Numbered from the stretch's first letter, positions 7,024 to 15,573 are shown. The stretch: DNA of 27,183 nt from an uncultured Lachnospiraceae bacterium (GCA_910577165.1 CAJTLX010000043.1:1-27183), one strand, 5' to 3'. Notes: generated from the letters alone by a model not told the origin. Numbers and translations are program-made.

Positions 7024-7958
7024 ATCTCTTCCCCTTCCTCCTCTATCTTTTTCTTCATTATTCCCTCTTCTCCATCATAAAAGGAAAATACATTGTATGC
7101 GATCCTAAGATCTCGGATATATAACTCTCTATCCTCTTCTCTTCCCCTTGCCTTTCTTGCCTTTGCTCTGAAAAAAAATACTTTCCCGCGATCGCCCAAT
7201 TTTGAAGTACTATAATAAACCTCCAAAACTTCATCGCAGATCTGGATACAAAGATCAAATTTCCCATTTTCATAGAGAGTTTCCGCATAGTATAACATTG
7301 CCGCGCGAAAAGCAAATGCAAAAAATCCTTCTCTTTCTTTACTCCACTGAAAGTACTGATAAAGTTTTTGCTGCTCTTCTTCCCTTTCTGCCGAATTTTC
7401 AATACAATGTGTGATCTCCGTAATACATTCCAGTTCAAGATTGCTTAAAATTTCTCTCTCATCTAATTTGCACTGATAGTCTTTTGCTGTGACAGTAAGA
7501 GCATCCTGAAATAATTTTTTCATTTTTTCTTTGTCCGGTTTTTCTTTTTCCCGCTCCAACCGCGCACTCTGAAATAAATAAAATTGACCTTGAATTTCTT
7601 TTGTTCCATATTTTTCTGCATAAATTTTTAACTCTTCTTCCGCCTGTTCGTATTTCTTTTTTGTTATTAAGTTCTCAATTTTTTGCCGATGTTTGTATCC
7701 GACAGCGTCCTCCGCATCAAGGACAAACTCATAGGAAGCTCTATCCATCTTCATCCTGCCCAAAAATGCCTCGATTGTCTGATAATCCACTGCCCTCTCA
7801 CCCAATTCGACCCTTGAGAACTTGCTGGCTGAACAGATCCCATCACAGATATCCCGCTGCGAATAGTTCCTTGCCTCCCTGTTCAGTCGGATATAGTTTC
7901 CTACTCCGTTCTCCGCAAACCTTACCATATCCTCTCTGCTTACTTCTTTACTATCCAT
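7005..7958 (-). CDS. HTH regulator with helical-repeat sensor domain (RRNPP-like), first of pair
   Basis: 317 residues. An Xre-type helix-turn-helix occupies about residues 17-72 (VGNYIRLNREARNYSQRDIC, SKFSRVELGERAVDYQTIE). It is followed by helical segments with alternating aromatic and small residues (about 85-300), for example KKKYEQAEEELKIYAEKYG and NGKFDLCIQICDEVLEVYY, which look like TPR units. The overall plan matches the second regulator, so the pair may have arisen by duplication, although the sequences have diverged strongly and this copy lacks the acidic HTH insertion. ATG 7958 has AAAGGA upstream. A palindrome covers its likely promoter, which suggests autoregulation. The two regulators could form a heteromer, or one may sense the peptide and the other tune it; neither can be decided from sequence. 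Confidence 0.75.
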   Translation of the reverse strand: MDSKEVSREDMVRFAENGVGNYIRLNREARNYSQRDICDGICSASKFSRVELGERAVDYQTIEAFLGRMKMDRASYEFVLDAEDAVGYKHRQKIENLITKKKYEQAEEELKIYAEKYGTKEIQGQFYLFQSARLEREKEKPDKEKMKKLFQDALTVTAKDYQCKLDEREILSNLELECITEITHCIENSAEREEEQQKLYQYFQWSKEREGFFAFAFRAAMLYYAETLYENGKFDLCIQICDEVLEVYYSTSKLGDRGKVFFFRAKARKARGREEDRELYIRDLRIAYNVFSFYDGEEGIMKKKIEEEGEEIWPFTR

Positions 7959-8003
7959 ATCTGATATTTTTCCTTTCGTCTTTTATCACTTTACTATAGA
8001 AAA

Positions 8004-8051
8004 CTACTTAGTATAAATCTCTATCAACACTATACCATATTCTTCAAACAT
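8004..8051 (-). other. Possible short upstream ORF in the regulator leader
   Basis: ATG 8051 opens 15 codons (MFEEYGIVLIEIYTK, stop TAG). A GGAGG lies only 4 bases before it, closer than optimal. It is within the predicted leader of the regulator pair. It may be a chance ORF or a regulatory uORF. Confidence 0.2.
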
Positions 8052-8103
8052 GGTGCCTCCGACGGAAGCGCATAGTTCGCTATAGCAATTTTTAACTGGC
8101 ACA

Positions 8104-8130
8104 GGTATAATGTCTGACGACATTATACCA
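8104..8130 (-). promoter_or_regulatory. Palindrome over an extended -10 promoter of the regulator operon
   Basis: GGTATAATGTC (8104-8114) and GACATTATACC (8119-8129) are perfect 11-bp inverted repeats around a TGAC spacer. On the minus strand the right half forms an extended -10, TGGTATAAT (8130-8122), with only a weak -35 upstream (TTTCAA, 17 bp away). A dyad covering the -10 and start point is what an autorepressor site looks like. Apart from this and the short ORF, the 277-bp gap 7959-8235 shows only AT-rich sequence and a weak AT-only dyad at 8211-8228; I see no good terminator for the fumarate hydratase operon. Confidence 0.5.
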
Positions 8131-8235
8131 TACAAATTATATAATTGAAAGCATTTTTGTAATAAATATATGCCTTTTTCTTACGGTTTTTCCTAATAAA
8201 TTCCGTTTTTTGTATTCTATTTAATACATAATTTT

Positions 8236-8766
8236 TTATCCTCTCTCGTACAAATTTCCTCCCTTATCATCGATTACTACAATCACTGGAAAATTTTTTA
8301 CCTCCAATTTATAGATTGCCTCCGCCCCCAGATCTTCATAGGCAACAACTTCTGCTTTTACAATACATTTTGATAAGAGCGCGCCCGCTCCGCCGACTGC
8401 GGCAAAATATACGGCATGATTTTCTTTCATCGCCTCGATAACTTCCGCACTTCTTCTCCCCTTGCCAATCATTCCCGTCATACCGAGAGAAATCAGGGTT
8501 GGTGTATATTTATCCATACGGCTGCTGGTTGTCGGACCCGCCGATCCAATCACCTGCCCCTCTTTCGCTGGCGTTGGACCAAGATAGTAGATCGTCTGAT
8601 CTTTTATTGGCAGGGGAAGTTCCCCGCCCGCCGCCAGGTTTTCCATTATACGCTTATGTGCGGCATCCCTTGCAGAGTAGAGCGTTCCTGTTAAATATAC
8701 ATAATCGCCCGCCGTCAAACTGTGGGCAATTTCTTTTGTGATTGGCAGAGCAATATATTTCTCCAT
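8236..8766 (-). CDS. fumB: Class I fumarate hydratase, beta (C-terminal domain) subunit
   Basis: 176 residues matching the C-terminal half of class I (Fe-S) fumarases, encoded separately as in many anaerobes. Conserved segments visible: ALPITKEIAHSLTAGDYVYL, LTGTLYSARDAAHKR, YYLGPTPAKEGQVIGSAGPT, TTSSRMDKYTP and GKGRRS. Together with the alpha subunit it reversibly hydrates fumarate to malate in the branched anaerobic TCA pathway; closely related pairs dehydrate L-tartrate. It is the second gene of a two-gene operon, 116 bp after the alpha subunit. That gap unexpectedly contains two DnaA-box sequences. GGAGG lies about 10 bases before ATG 8766. The length is at the short end of the family. 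The fumarase-versus-tartrate choice rests on frequency in Clostridia. Confidence 0.88.
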   Translation of the reverse strand: MEKYIALPITKEIAHSLTAGDYVYLTGTLYSARDAAHKRIMENLAAGGELPLPIKDQTIYYLGPTPAKEGQVIGSAGPTTSSRMDKYTPTLISLGMTGMIGKGRRSAEVIEAMKENHAVYFAAVGGAGALLSKCIVKAEVVAYEDLGAEAIYKLEVKNFPVIVVIDDKGGNLYERG

Positions 8767-8813
8767 TTTTAAAATCCTCCATACTTACAAAATTAATCAT
8801 CGCTTAAAAACTT

Positions 8814-8853
8814 TTATCCACGTTTTCTATGATTTTTTAAAAAATTATCCACA
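8814..8853 (+). promoter_or_regulatory. Two DnaA-box sequences between fumarase subunit genes
   Basis: TTATCCACG (8814-8822, one mismatch) and TTATCCACA (8845-8853, perfect) lie in the same orientation 31 bp apart in the AT-rich 116-bp gap between the two fumarase genes, about 8 kb from the origin clusters. The pairing makes chance less likely. Confidence 0.5.
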
Positions 8854-8882
8854 AAATCGATCACGTTTTCAACGCTTTAATC

Positions 8883-9725
8883 TTAGATAATTCTTTTTAC
8901 ATGACGGTTTACATGACAGCAGATATTTACCGCAACCGGAAGCCCTGCAATATGGGTTGGATAGGTTTCAATATTTACTCCGAGTGCCGTTATTTTGCCG
9001 CCCAGCCCACCGGGACCAATACTGGTCTCGTTAATTTCTTTTAATAATTCTTCCTCCAAGTTTTTTATATGCGGGAGGGAGGACGGTATATTTAGGTCGC
9101 GGGTAAGTGCCTTTTTTGCAAGGATCGCAGATTTTTCAAAATCCCCGCCAATTCCAACACCGACTACAATAGGAGGGCAGGCATTCGGTCCTGCAAGCAT
9201 TACGGTTTCCACAACCGCCCGCCTTATGCCCTCGATGCCGTCCGCCGGTTTTAACATGATAGTACGACTCATATTTTCACTGCCAAATCCTTTTGGTGCT
9301 ACAATAATTTCTAAATTTTCCCCCTGCACAATACTGTAATGAATAATCCCCGGTGTATTATCCTTTGTATTTTCCCTAAGAATCGGATCACTCACCACAG
9401 ATTTGCGCAAATAGCCATCGCGGTATCCCTGGCGAATTCCTTCGTTTACCGCATCTTCCACCAGGGCTCCCTCAATATGTACGTCCTGCCCGATATTTAA
9501 AAATACAACTGCCATTCCGGTATCCTGACAGATCGGAATCTGATCGTTTTTTGCGATCTCAAGATTTTCTTTTAACTGTCCAAGAATTCTCTTTCCCAGC
9601 GGGGAAGTTTCTATTTCGCCCGCACTAAGAATTCTTGATTTTATATCATCGGATAAGATAAGATTGGCCTGTATGCACATCTCGCGCACATTTTTTGTGA
9701 TTTCATCACTGTGAATCGCCCTCAT
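8883..9725 (-). CDS. fumA: Class I fumarate hydratase, alpha (N-terminal domain) subunit
   Basis: 280 residues from the ATG at 9725, chosen because AGGGGG (9736-9731) sits 5 bases before it; an in-frame upstream start (9758) has no ribosome site and would add 11 unlikely residues. The three expected ligands of the [4Fe-4S] cluster are present: Cys66 in PICQDTGMA, Cys183 in GPNACPPIVVG and Cys270 in NICCHVNRH. SIGPGGLGGK (235-244) and the oxygen-sensitive Fe-S design fit a strict anaerobe. With the beta subunit it interconverts fumarate and malate in the cytoplasm. It begins 152 bp after gyrA, from which it is separated by a strong terminator, so it has its own promoter, though none stands out. 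L(+)-tartrate dehydratase alpha is the main alternative. Confidence 0.9.
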   Translation of the reverse strand: MRAIHSDEITKNVREMCIQANLILSDDIKSRILSAGEIETSPLGKRILGQLKENLEIAKNDQIPICQDTGMAVVFLNIGQDVHIEGALVEDAVNEGIRQGYRDGYLRKSVVSDPILRENTKDNTPGIIHYSIVQGENLEIIVAPKGFGSENMSRTIMLKPADGIEGIRRAVVETVMLAGPNACPPIVVGVGIGGDFEKSAILAKKALTRDLNIPSSLPHIKNLEEELLKEINETSIGPGGLGGKITALGVNIETYPTHIAGLPVAVNICCHVNRHVKRII

Positions 9726-9772
9726 ATTTTCCCCCTGTCCGCCGCGTATACGGCTCAAAATTTAAATTAAAG

Positions 9773-9792
9773 AATGCCTCCGGCATTTTTTG
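9773..9792. terminator. Short hairpin between gyrA and the fumarase operon
   Basis: AATGCC-TCC-GGCATT (9773-9787) followed by a T run on the plus strand; on the minus strand the stem is followed by CTTTAATTT. It may back up the gyrA terminator or act against plus-strand transcription. Confidence 0.45.
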
Positions 9793-9800
9793 ATTGGTTT

Positions 9801-9844
9801 CCAAAAGACAGGGGCTGCCAGCTTCCTAAAGCCTAACAGCCCCT
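9801..9844 (-). terminator. gyrA terminator
   Basis: AGGGGCTG (9810-9817) pairs with CAGCCCCT (9837-9844). Read on the minus strand, the stem is followed by GTCTTTT. It lies 34 bp past the gyrA stop, closing the dnaA-to-gyrA group. Confidence 0.75.
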
Positions 9845-9877
9845 CTTACCTGTTTATTTTCTTACGGAGTGCGAAGA

Positions 9878-12433
9878 TTATCTTACATTATCTTCTTCCC
9901 GTTCTTCTTCCTCGCTGTTTTCTGCGGGAAGATTTTCCTCCGCAAGCTCCGCTTCCAGTTTCTTTAAGACATCCTCCTCATTGGTGGCGGTACTCTCCCT
10001 CACTTTTGCGACACTTGCAACGCGTATATCTTTTTCTGTGTCAATATCCATCAATTTCACACCGGACGTAATTCTACCAAGTTTGCTGATACCGTTTACC
10101 GAAAGGCGGATAATAATCCCCCCATTGGTAATTAACATCACTTCATTGTCCTCATTTACTGCCTTTGCACCGATAACATTCCCCGTCTTTTCCAGTATCT
10201 TATAGCATTTTACTCCCTTGCCGCCGCGATGCTGACAGGAAAATTCTTCCATATCCGTGCGCTTGCCAAGACCATTTTCCGAGACGATCAGCATATATTT
10301 TCCCTGGGAGTCGATCTGCATCGCGACAATCTCATCCTCCGGCGCGAGATTCATCCCGATCACGCCCATCGAGGTGCGCCCGGTACTGCGGACATCCTTC
10401 TCGTTAAAGCGGATACACATTCCGTCCTTGGTCACAAGGAAGATATCCTTGTGATTGTTTGTGGTCTTCACTTCGATCAGTTCATCTTCCTCTTTCAGAC
10501 TGATCGCCTGCAAACCATTTTTGCGGATATTTTCATACTCGCGGATCTTGGTCTTTTTTACCATCCCTTTCTTGGTTGCCATAAAAAGATAGCGGTTATC
10601 CTTATATTCTTTTAGCGAAATTACTGCCGTTATCTTTTCTTGCGGCAGAAGCTGCAAGAGATTGATGATCGCTGTACCGCGTGCTGTGCGGGAGGATTCT
10701 GGAATCTCGTAGGCCTTCAGACGGTAGACACGCCCCTTGTTCGTAAAGAACATAATATAGTGGTGGTTTGTTGTCATAAACAGATCTTCAATAAAATCTT
10801 CATCGAGGGTCTGCATTCCCTTAATTCCCTTGCCGCCGCGATGCTGACTCTTGAAATTGTCGATCGACATACGCTTGATATAGCCTAAGCGGGTCATGGC
10901 AATCACCACATTGTCATCCGGGATCAGATCCTCCATGTTGATATCAAAGGAATCATAGCCGATAGAAGTTCTGCGGTCATCGCCGTACTTATCGCGGATC
11001 ACAATCAGCTCATCTCTCACCACGCCGAGAAGCACTTTCTCATCGCCTAGAATCTCTTTAAAGCGTTTAATTTGATTTTGGAGGTCTGTGTACTCCGCCT
11101 CAAGTTTCTCGCGCTCTAAGCCCGTTAACGCGCGCAGACGCATATCGACAATCGCCTGTGCCTGCGCCTCGTCAAGTGCAAATCTCTCGGTAAGGTGCTC
11201 CTTGGCGATCGGCGTTGTCTTCGAGGAGCGGACAATACTGATTACCTCATCGATATTGTCGAGAGCGACAATCAGCCCCTGCAAGATATGCGCGCGTTCC
11301 TCCGCCTTATTTAAATCATACTTTGTTCTGCGCGTAACTACCTCTTCCTGGTGCTTTAAGTAATAGTCAAGCATCTGCAAGAGGTTTAAAATCTTTGGTT
11401 CATTATTGACCAGGGCAAGCATAATCACCCCGAATGTATCCTGTAGCTGTGTATGTTTATATAGCTGATTTAATAAAACAGTCGGATTTACATCGCGCCG
11501 CAGTTCGATCACAATACGCATTCCCTCGCTGTTTGATTCATCGCGCAGTTCCGTGATCCCGTCGATCTTTTTGTCGCGCACAAGCTCCGCAATCTTTTCG
11601 ATCAGGCGCGCCTTATTTACCATATACGGAATTTCCGTAACAACAATCCGATTCTTGCCGTTCGCCATCGGTTCAATATCCGTAACCGCGCGCACACGGA
11701 TTTTGCCGCGCCCGGTGCGGTAGGCTTCCTCAATGCCGCGCGTGCCTAGAATCATCGCGCCGGTCGGGAAGTCCGGACCCTTGATCACTTCCAGGATCTC
11801 CTCGATCACGGTTTCCTTGTCCGCGATCTTGTTTTCGATCAGTCGAACAACAGCATTGATCACCTCTTTTAAATTGTGCGGCGGGATATTGGTTGCCATC
11901 CCCACGGCAATGCCGGATGTGCCGTTGACTAAAAGGTTTGGAATGCGGGATGGCAGTACATCCGGCTCTCTTTCCGTCTCGTCAAAGTTCGGTGAGAAAT
12001 TCACTGTGTTCTTGCCAATATCGGCAAGCATCTCCGTCGAGATCTTGCTGAGTCGCGCTTCAGTGTAACGCATTGCGGCGGCACCGTCCCCGTCGACGGA
12101 GCCGAAATTTCCATGTCCATCCACAAGCGGATAGCGCGTTGACCACTCCTGCGCAAGATTGACCAGCGCACCGTAGATGGAGGAGTCGCCGTGCGGATGG
12201 TATTTACCCATCGTATCACCGACGATACGCGCACATTTGCGGTGGGGCTTATCCGGCCCATTGTTTAGCTCGATCATCGCGTAGAGAATTCTTCTCTGCA
12301 CCGGCTTTAAACCATCGCGCACATCCGGGAGAGCGCGCGCCGCGATAACGGACATGGCATACTCAATATAAGAATTTTCCATCGTCTTTTTCAGATCGAC
12401 ATCGTTAATTTTATCAAATACTGTATCGTCCAT
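9878..12433 (-). CDS. gyrA: DNA gyrase subunit A
   Basis: 851 residues. The breakage-reunion domain carries the catalytic Tyr123 in AMRYTEARL and the preceding RRILYAM and KYHPHGDSSIYGAL segments. The C-terminal beta-pinwheel wraps DNA and includes the GyrA box QHRGGKG, with a second QHRGGKG copy in a later blade, as expected. The tail is acidic (EEEEREEDNVR). With GyrB it introduces negative supercoils using ATP. In the quinolone-determining loop Ser84 is the sensitive-type residue, while position 88, usually Asp or Glu, is Gly. It follows gyrB by 43 bp, with a hairpin between, and is closed by a terminator. GAGGAAAT lies before ATG 12433. Topoisomerase IV ParC is unlikely, given the GyrA box and the position next to dnaA, recF and gyrB. 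Confidence 0.97.
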   Translation of the reverse strand: MDDTVFDKINDVDLKKTMENSYIEYAMSVIAARALPDVRDGLKPVQRRILYAMIELNNGPDKPHRKCARIVGDTMGKYHPHGDSSIYGALVNLAQEWSTRYPLVDGHGNFGSVDGDGAAAMRYTEARLSKISTEMLADIGKNTVNFSPNFDETEREPDVLPSRIPNLLVNGTSGIAVGMATNIPPHNLKEVINAVVRLIENKIADKETVIEEILEVIKGPDFPTGAMILGTRGIEEAYRTGRGKIRVRAVTDIEPMANGKNRIVVTEIPYMVNKARLIEKIAELVRDKKIDGITELRDESNSEGMRIVIELRRDVNPTVLLNQLYKHTQLQDTFGVIMLALVNNEPKILNLLQMLDYYLKHQEEVVTRRTKYDLNKAEERAHILQGLIVALDNIDEVISIVRSSKTTPIAKEHLTERFALDEAQAQAIVDMRLRALTGLEREKLEAEYTDLQNQIKRFKEILGDEKVLLGVVRDELIVIRDKYGDDRRTSIGYDSFDINMEDLIPDDNVVIAMTRLGYIKRMSIDNFKSQHRGGKGIKGMQTLDEDFIEDLFMTTNHHYIMFFTNKGRVYRLKAYEIPESSRTARGTAIINLLQLLPQEKITAVISLKEYKDNRYLFMATKKGMVKKTKIREYENIRKNGLQAISLKEEDELIEVKTTNNHKDIFLVTKDGMCIRFNEKDVRSTGRTSMGVIGMNLAPEDEIVAMQIDSQGKYMLIVSENGLGKRTDMEEFSCQHRGGKGVKCYKILEKTGNVIGAKAVNEDNEVMLITNGGIIIRLSVNGISKLGRITSGVKLMDIDTEKDIRVASVAKVRESTATNEEDVLKKLEAELAEENLPAENSEEEEREEDNVR

Positions 12434-12448
12434 TTATTTCCTCGTTTC

Positions 12449-12467
12449 TGCGCCGCATATCGGCGCA
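12449..12467 (-). other. Intercistronic hairpin between gyrB and gyrA
   Basis: TGCGCCG (12449-12455) and CGGCGCA (12461-12467) form a perfect 7-bp GC-rich stem with a CATAT loop. There is no U-run, so mRNA processing or differential stability is more likely than termination. Confidence 0.5.
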
Positions 12468-12476
12468 ATTATCATA

Positions 12477-14390
12477 TCAATAAATATCCAGATTTTTCAC
12501 AAATTTTGCGTTTGCCTCGATAAATTCACGGCGCGGCTCCACATCATCTCCCATCAGGGTGGTGAATGTCACATCGATCTCGGAGGATTTTTCCTCATCG
12601 ATCATCACGCGGTGTAAGACGCGCTTTTCCGGGTCCATCGTCGTGTCCCAGAGCTGTTCTGCATCCATCTCACCAAGCCCCTTATAACGTTGAATTTTAT
12701 TGTTATTATCGCGCCCAATCTCAAGCAGGATTCGATTTAATTCGTCATCATTGTACGCATACCATACCTGCTTATTGCGCTCAATCTTATAGAGCGGCGG
12801 CTGTGCGAGATAGACATAGCCCTGTCTGATTAACTCCGGCATAAAACGGTAGAGAAAGGTAAGCATAAGTGTCGCAATATGCGCGCCGTCCACATCCGCA
12901 TCGGTCATAATAATGATTTTGTGATAACGTAATTTCGCAATATCAAAATCATCGTGAATCCCCGTACCGAACGCGGTGATCATCGCCTTGATCTCGGCGT
13001 TGACCAATATCTTATCTAAGCGGGATTTCTCCACATTCAAGATTTTTCCGCGCAGCGGCAGGATTGCCTGCGTCGCGCGGGAGCGCGCATTTTTTGCCGA
13101 GCCGCCTGCAGAATTTCCCTCCACAATAAAAATTTCACAGTTTTTCGGATCTTTGTCCGAGCAGTCCGCAAGCTTTCCTGGAAGTGCCGTGGAGTCAAGT
13201 GCCGTCTTCCTTCTGGTGAGATCCCTTGCCTTGCGCGCTGCATCCCTTGCGCGCTGCGCGAGAACCGCTTTCTCACAGATCATTTTCCCGACGGCGGGAT
13301 TTTGTTCAAGAAAATAAGTTAACTGTTCCGTCACAATATTTTCCACCGCACTGCGCGCCTCGCTGTTGCCTAATTTTTGCTTGGTCTGCCCCTCAAACTG
13401 CGGTTCCGGCAGTTTGATGCTGATAATAGCAGCGATCCCCTCGCGAATATCCTCCCCGGATAATGGCTGCTCATTGTCTTTCAAAAATTTCATCTGTCTT
13501 GCATAAGCGTTAAATGTTTTGGTCAATGCATTTTTAAAGCCGGTAAAATGCGTTCCCCCTTCTGGGGTAATAATATTGTTGACAAAACTATAACAACTCT
13601 CAGTAAATGTGTCGTTATGCTGGATTGCTACCTCGACATAGGTTTCATCCTTCTTTCCCTCACAGTAAATAATCTCCGGATACAGCGCGGTGCGCCCCTT
13701 GTTTAAGTACTGCACATACTCCTTGATACCGCCTTCATAGTGGAAGATCTTTTCCTTTTCCGGCTCTTCCCTTTTATCCATCAGACGAATTTTTAGTCCC
13801 TTTGTCAGAAAGGCCGTTTCCCGCAGACGCTCTTTTAGGATATCATAATCAAAAATCGTTTCCTCAAAAATTGTGTCATCCGGAAGAAAAGTAACTGTGG
13901 AGCCGGTGCGATCAGTCGTGCCAAACTCAGTGAGCGGCGTGACGGCCTTTCCGCGCTCGTAGCGTTGTCTGTAACTTTTCCCGTCCAGATCAACTATCAC
14001 CTCAAGCCAGTTGGAGAGGGCATTGACCACGGACGCGCCCACACCGTGCAGTCCGCCGGAAACCTTGTATCCGCCGCCGCCAAATTTGCCGCCCGCATGA
14101 AGAATCGTAAATACAACCTCCACGCTCGAAATTCCTTTTTTCTTATTGACTTCAACCGGAATTCCCCGACCGTTATCCACAACCGTAATCGAATTATCCG
14201 GGTTAATCGACACATCGATCTCTGTGCAGTAGCCCGCCAGTGCTTCATCCACAGCATTATCCACAATCTCGTAGACAAGATGATGAAGTCCCCTGCTTGA
14301 AGTGCTTCCAATGTACATTCCCGGCCGTTTCCTGACCGCTTCCAGTCCCTCAAGTATCTGTATCTGATCTGCGCCGTAATCTTTGCTCAT
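12477..14390 (-). CDS. gyrB: DNA gyrase subunit B
   Basis: 637 residues from ATG 14390 (MSKDYGADQI). The upstream ATG at 14402 is rejected because GGAGGA (14400-14395), the ribosome site, would then lie inside the gene. The GHKL ATPase domain shows EIVDNAVDEALAG, DNGRGIPV and GGLHGVGASVVNALS. The TOPRIM domain shows EGNSAGGSAKNARSR (424-438), PLRGKILNVEK and the metal-binding MTDADVDGAHI. The C-terminus has QRYKGLGEMD. It supplies the ATPase of gyrase. Residue 426, aspartate in Escherichia coli GyrB, is asparagine here. It lies between recF and gyrA in the conserved origin order. Confidence 0.97.
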   Translation of the reverse strand: MSKDYGADQIQILEGLEAVRKRPGMYIGSTSSRGLHHLVYEIVDNAVDEALAGYCTEIDVSINPDNSITVVDNGRGIPVEVNKKKGISSVEVVFTILHAGGKFGGGGYKVSGGLHGVGASVVNALSNWLEVIVDLDGKSYRQRYERGKAVTPLTEFGTTDRTGSTVTFLPDDTIFEETIFDYDILKERLRETAFLTKGLKIRLMDKREEPEKEKIFHYEGGIKEYVQYLNKGRTALYPEIIYCEGKKDETYVEVAIQHNDTFTESCYSFVNNIITPEGGTHFTGFKNALTKTFNAYARQMKFLKDNEQPLSGEDIREGIAAIISIKLPEPQFEGQTKQKLGNSEARSAVENIVTEQLTYFLEQNPAVGKMICEKAVLAQRARDAARKARDLTRRKTALDSTALPGKLADCSDKDPKNCEIFIVEGNSAGGSAKNARSRATQAILPLRGKILNVEKSRLDKILVNAEIKAMITAFGTGIHDDFDIAKLRYHKIIIMTDADVDGAHIATLMLTFLYRFMPELIRQGYVYLAQPPLYKIERNKQVWYAYNDDELNRILLEIGRDNNNKIQRYKGLGEMDAEQLWDTTMDPEKRVLHRVMIDEEKSSEIDVTFTTLMGDDVEPRREFIEANAKFVKNLDIY

Positions 14391-14463
14391 TATATCCTCC
14401 ATTTCCTGTAGCCTTTTGACTGTCTCTCCGTTCTATATTTAAACAAATCTGTTTTATGATTCC

Positions 14464-15573
14464 CTATCCGAACGGAATGGGAATTCCCGTCTGTTCTGCT
14501 TTTACACTCCCGGATACCACATGATAGATCCGGTCAGTCTGCACCCGTTCTTTTACAAATTCTTCCAGTCCAGTGCAGGTGATCACTGTCTGAATTCCGG
14601 TGATGCTGTCGAGAAGCTGTGTCTGTCTGCTGCGATCAAGTTCTGAGAGTACATCGTCAAGAAGCAGTACTGGCTCTTCTTTCAGCCGCATTTTTACAAG
14701 TTCGATCTCCGCAAGCTTTAGGGAGAGCGCGCAGGTTCTCTGCTGACCCTGAGAGCCAAATTTGCGGATATCCTCGCCGTTTAAATAAAAGCTGATATCA
14801 TCGCGGTGTGGTCCGTGCAGTGTGTTTTTTAAAATTTGTTCTTTTTCCCTGTCATTTTTTAATTCCTGCAAAAATTCTTCCGCAGTGACATTCGGTTCAT
14901 AGCGAAGTTTTAACTCTTCTTTTCCATCAGAAAGACGGGAGTGAATGGACTGCACCAGGGCACTTAACTCTTCGATAAAGATTTTCCTTGCCGAGATAAT
15001 ATGTTTACCATATTCTTCCAATTGTTCATCCCATACTTGAAGTGTATCCGCAAGCCGTGGATTAAATCCAATTTGTTTTAAAAGGTTATTGCGCTGTTCC
15101 AAAATTTTGTTATATTTTGTCAGCTGATACAGATAGATCTTGTCTAGCTGGCAGAGTTCCATATCCACCACACGTCTTCTCTGTGCAGGTCCTTCCTTGA
15201 TGATCGAAAGATCTTCCGGTGAGAAGGAGATCACATGCAAAAATCCGTAAAGCTCAGAGGATCTTTTGAGAAAAACCCCGTCCACCGCCGCTGTCTTCGC
15301 CTTTGCTTTTCTCAAATGCATATCGAGTTTGTGGGAAATTTCCTCCCGCTCCACATACATCCGGATATGGGACTCCTCCGCGCCAAGTTTTATCATCTCC
15401 CGATCTTTGCTGCCCTTTTGTGATTTTGTCGTCGCGCAGACGCAGATCGCCTCAAGGATATTTGTTTTTCCCTGCGCATTGTCCCCATATAAAATATTGA
15501 CCCCTTTTGAAAATTCAACTGAAAGCTTTTCGTAATTTCGGAATGTATTTAATTCCAGTGATTTAACAATCAT
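14464..15573 (-). CDS. recF: DNA replication/repair protein RecF
   Basis: 369 residues, an SMC-like ATPase of normal length. Walker A is GDNAQGKT (30-37), the opening MIVKSLELNTFRNYEKL is typical, and the C-terminal part has GSQGQQRTCALSLKLAE (signature) and EEPVLLLDDVLSELD (Walker B with D-loop). RecF binds gapped DNA and helps load RecA through RecOR at stalled forks. It starts 11 bp after the S4-domain gene, so the two are co-transcribed; no strong ribosome site is visible before ATG 15573, which suggests translational coupling. Confidence 0.96.
   Translation of the reverse strand: MIVKSLELNTFRNYEKLSVEFSKGVNILYGDNAQGKTNILEAICVCATTKSQKGSKDREMIKLGAEESHIRMYVEREEISHKLDMHLRKAKAKTAAVDGVFLKRSSELYGFLHVISFSPEDLSIIKEGPAQRRRVVDMELCQLDKIYLYQLTKYNKILEQRNNLLKQIGFNPRLADTLQVWDEQLEEYGKHIISARKIFIEELSALVQSIHSRLSDGKEELKLRYEPNVTAEEFLQELKNDREKEQILKNTLHGPHRDDISFYLNGEDIRKFGSQGQQRTCALSLKLAEIELVKMRLKEEPVLLLDDVLSELDRSRQTQLLDSITGIQTVITCTGLEEFVKERVQTDRIYHVVSGSVKAEQTGIPIPFG

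Noticed and set aside
7058..7438. 126-aa minus-strand ORF inside the first regulator gene
   Set aside because: Alternate frame of the HTH regulator; no ribosome site and no recognisable domain.
13037..13417. Several ORFs on both strands within gyrB
   Set aside because: Shadow frames of gyrB with Arg- and Ser-rich translations and no start signals.
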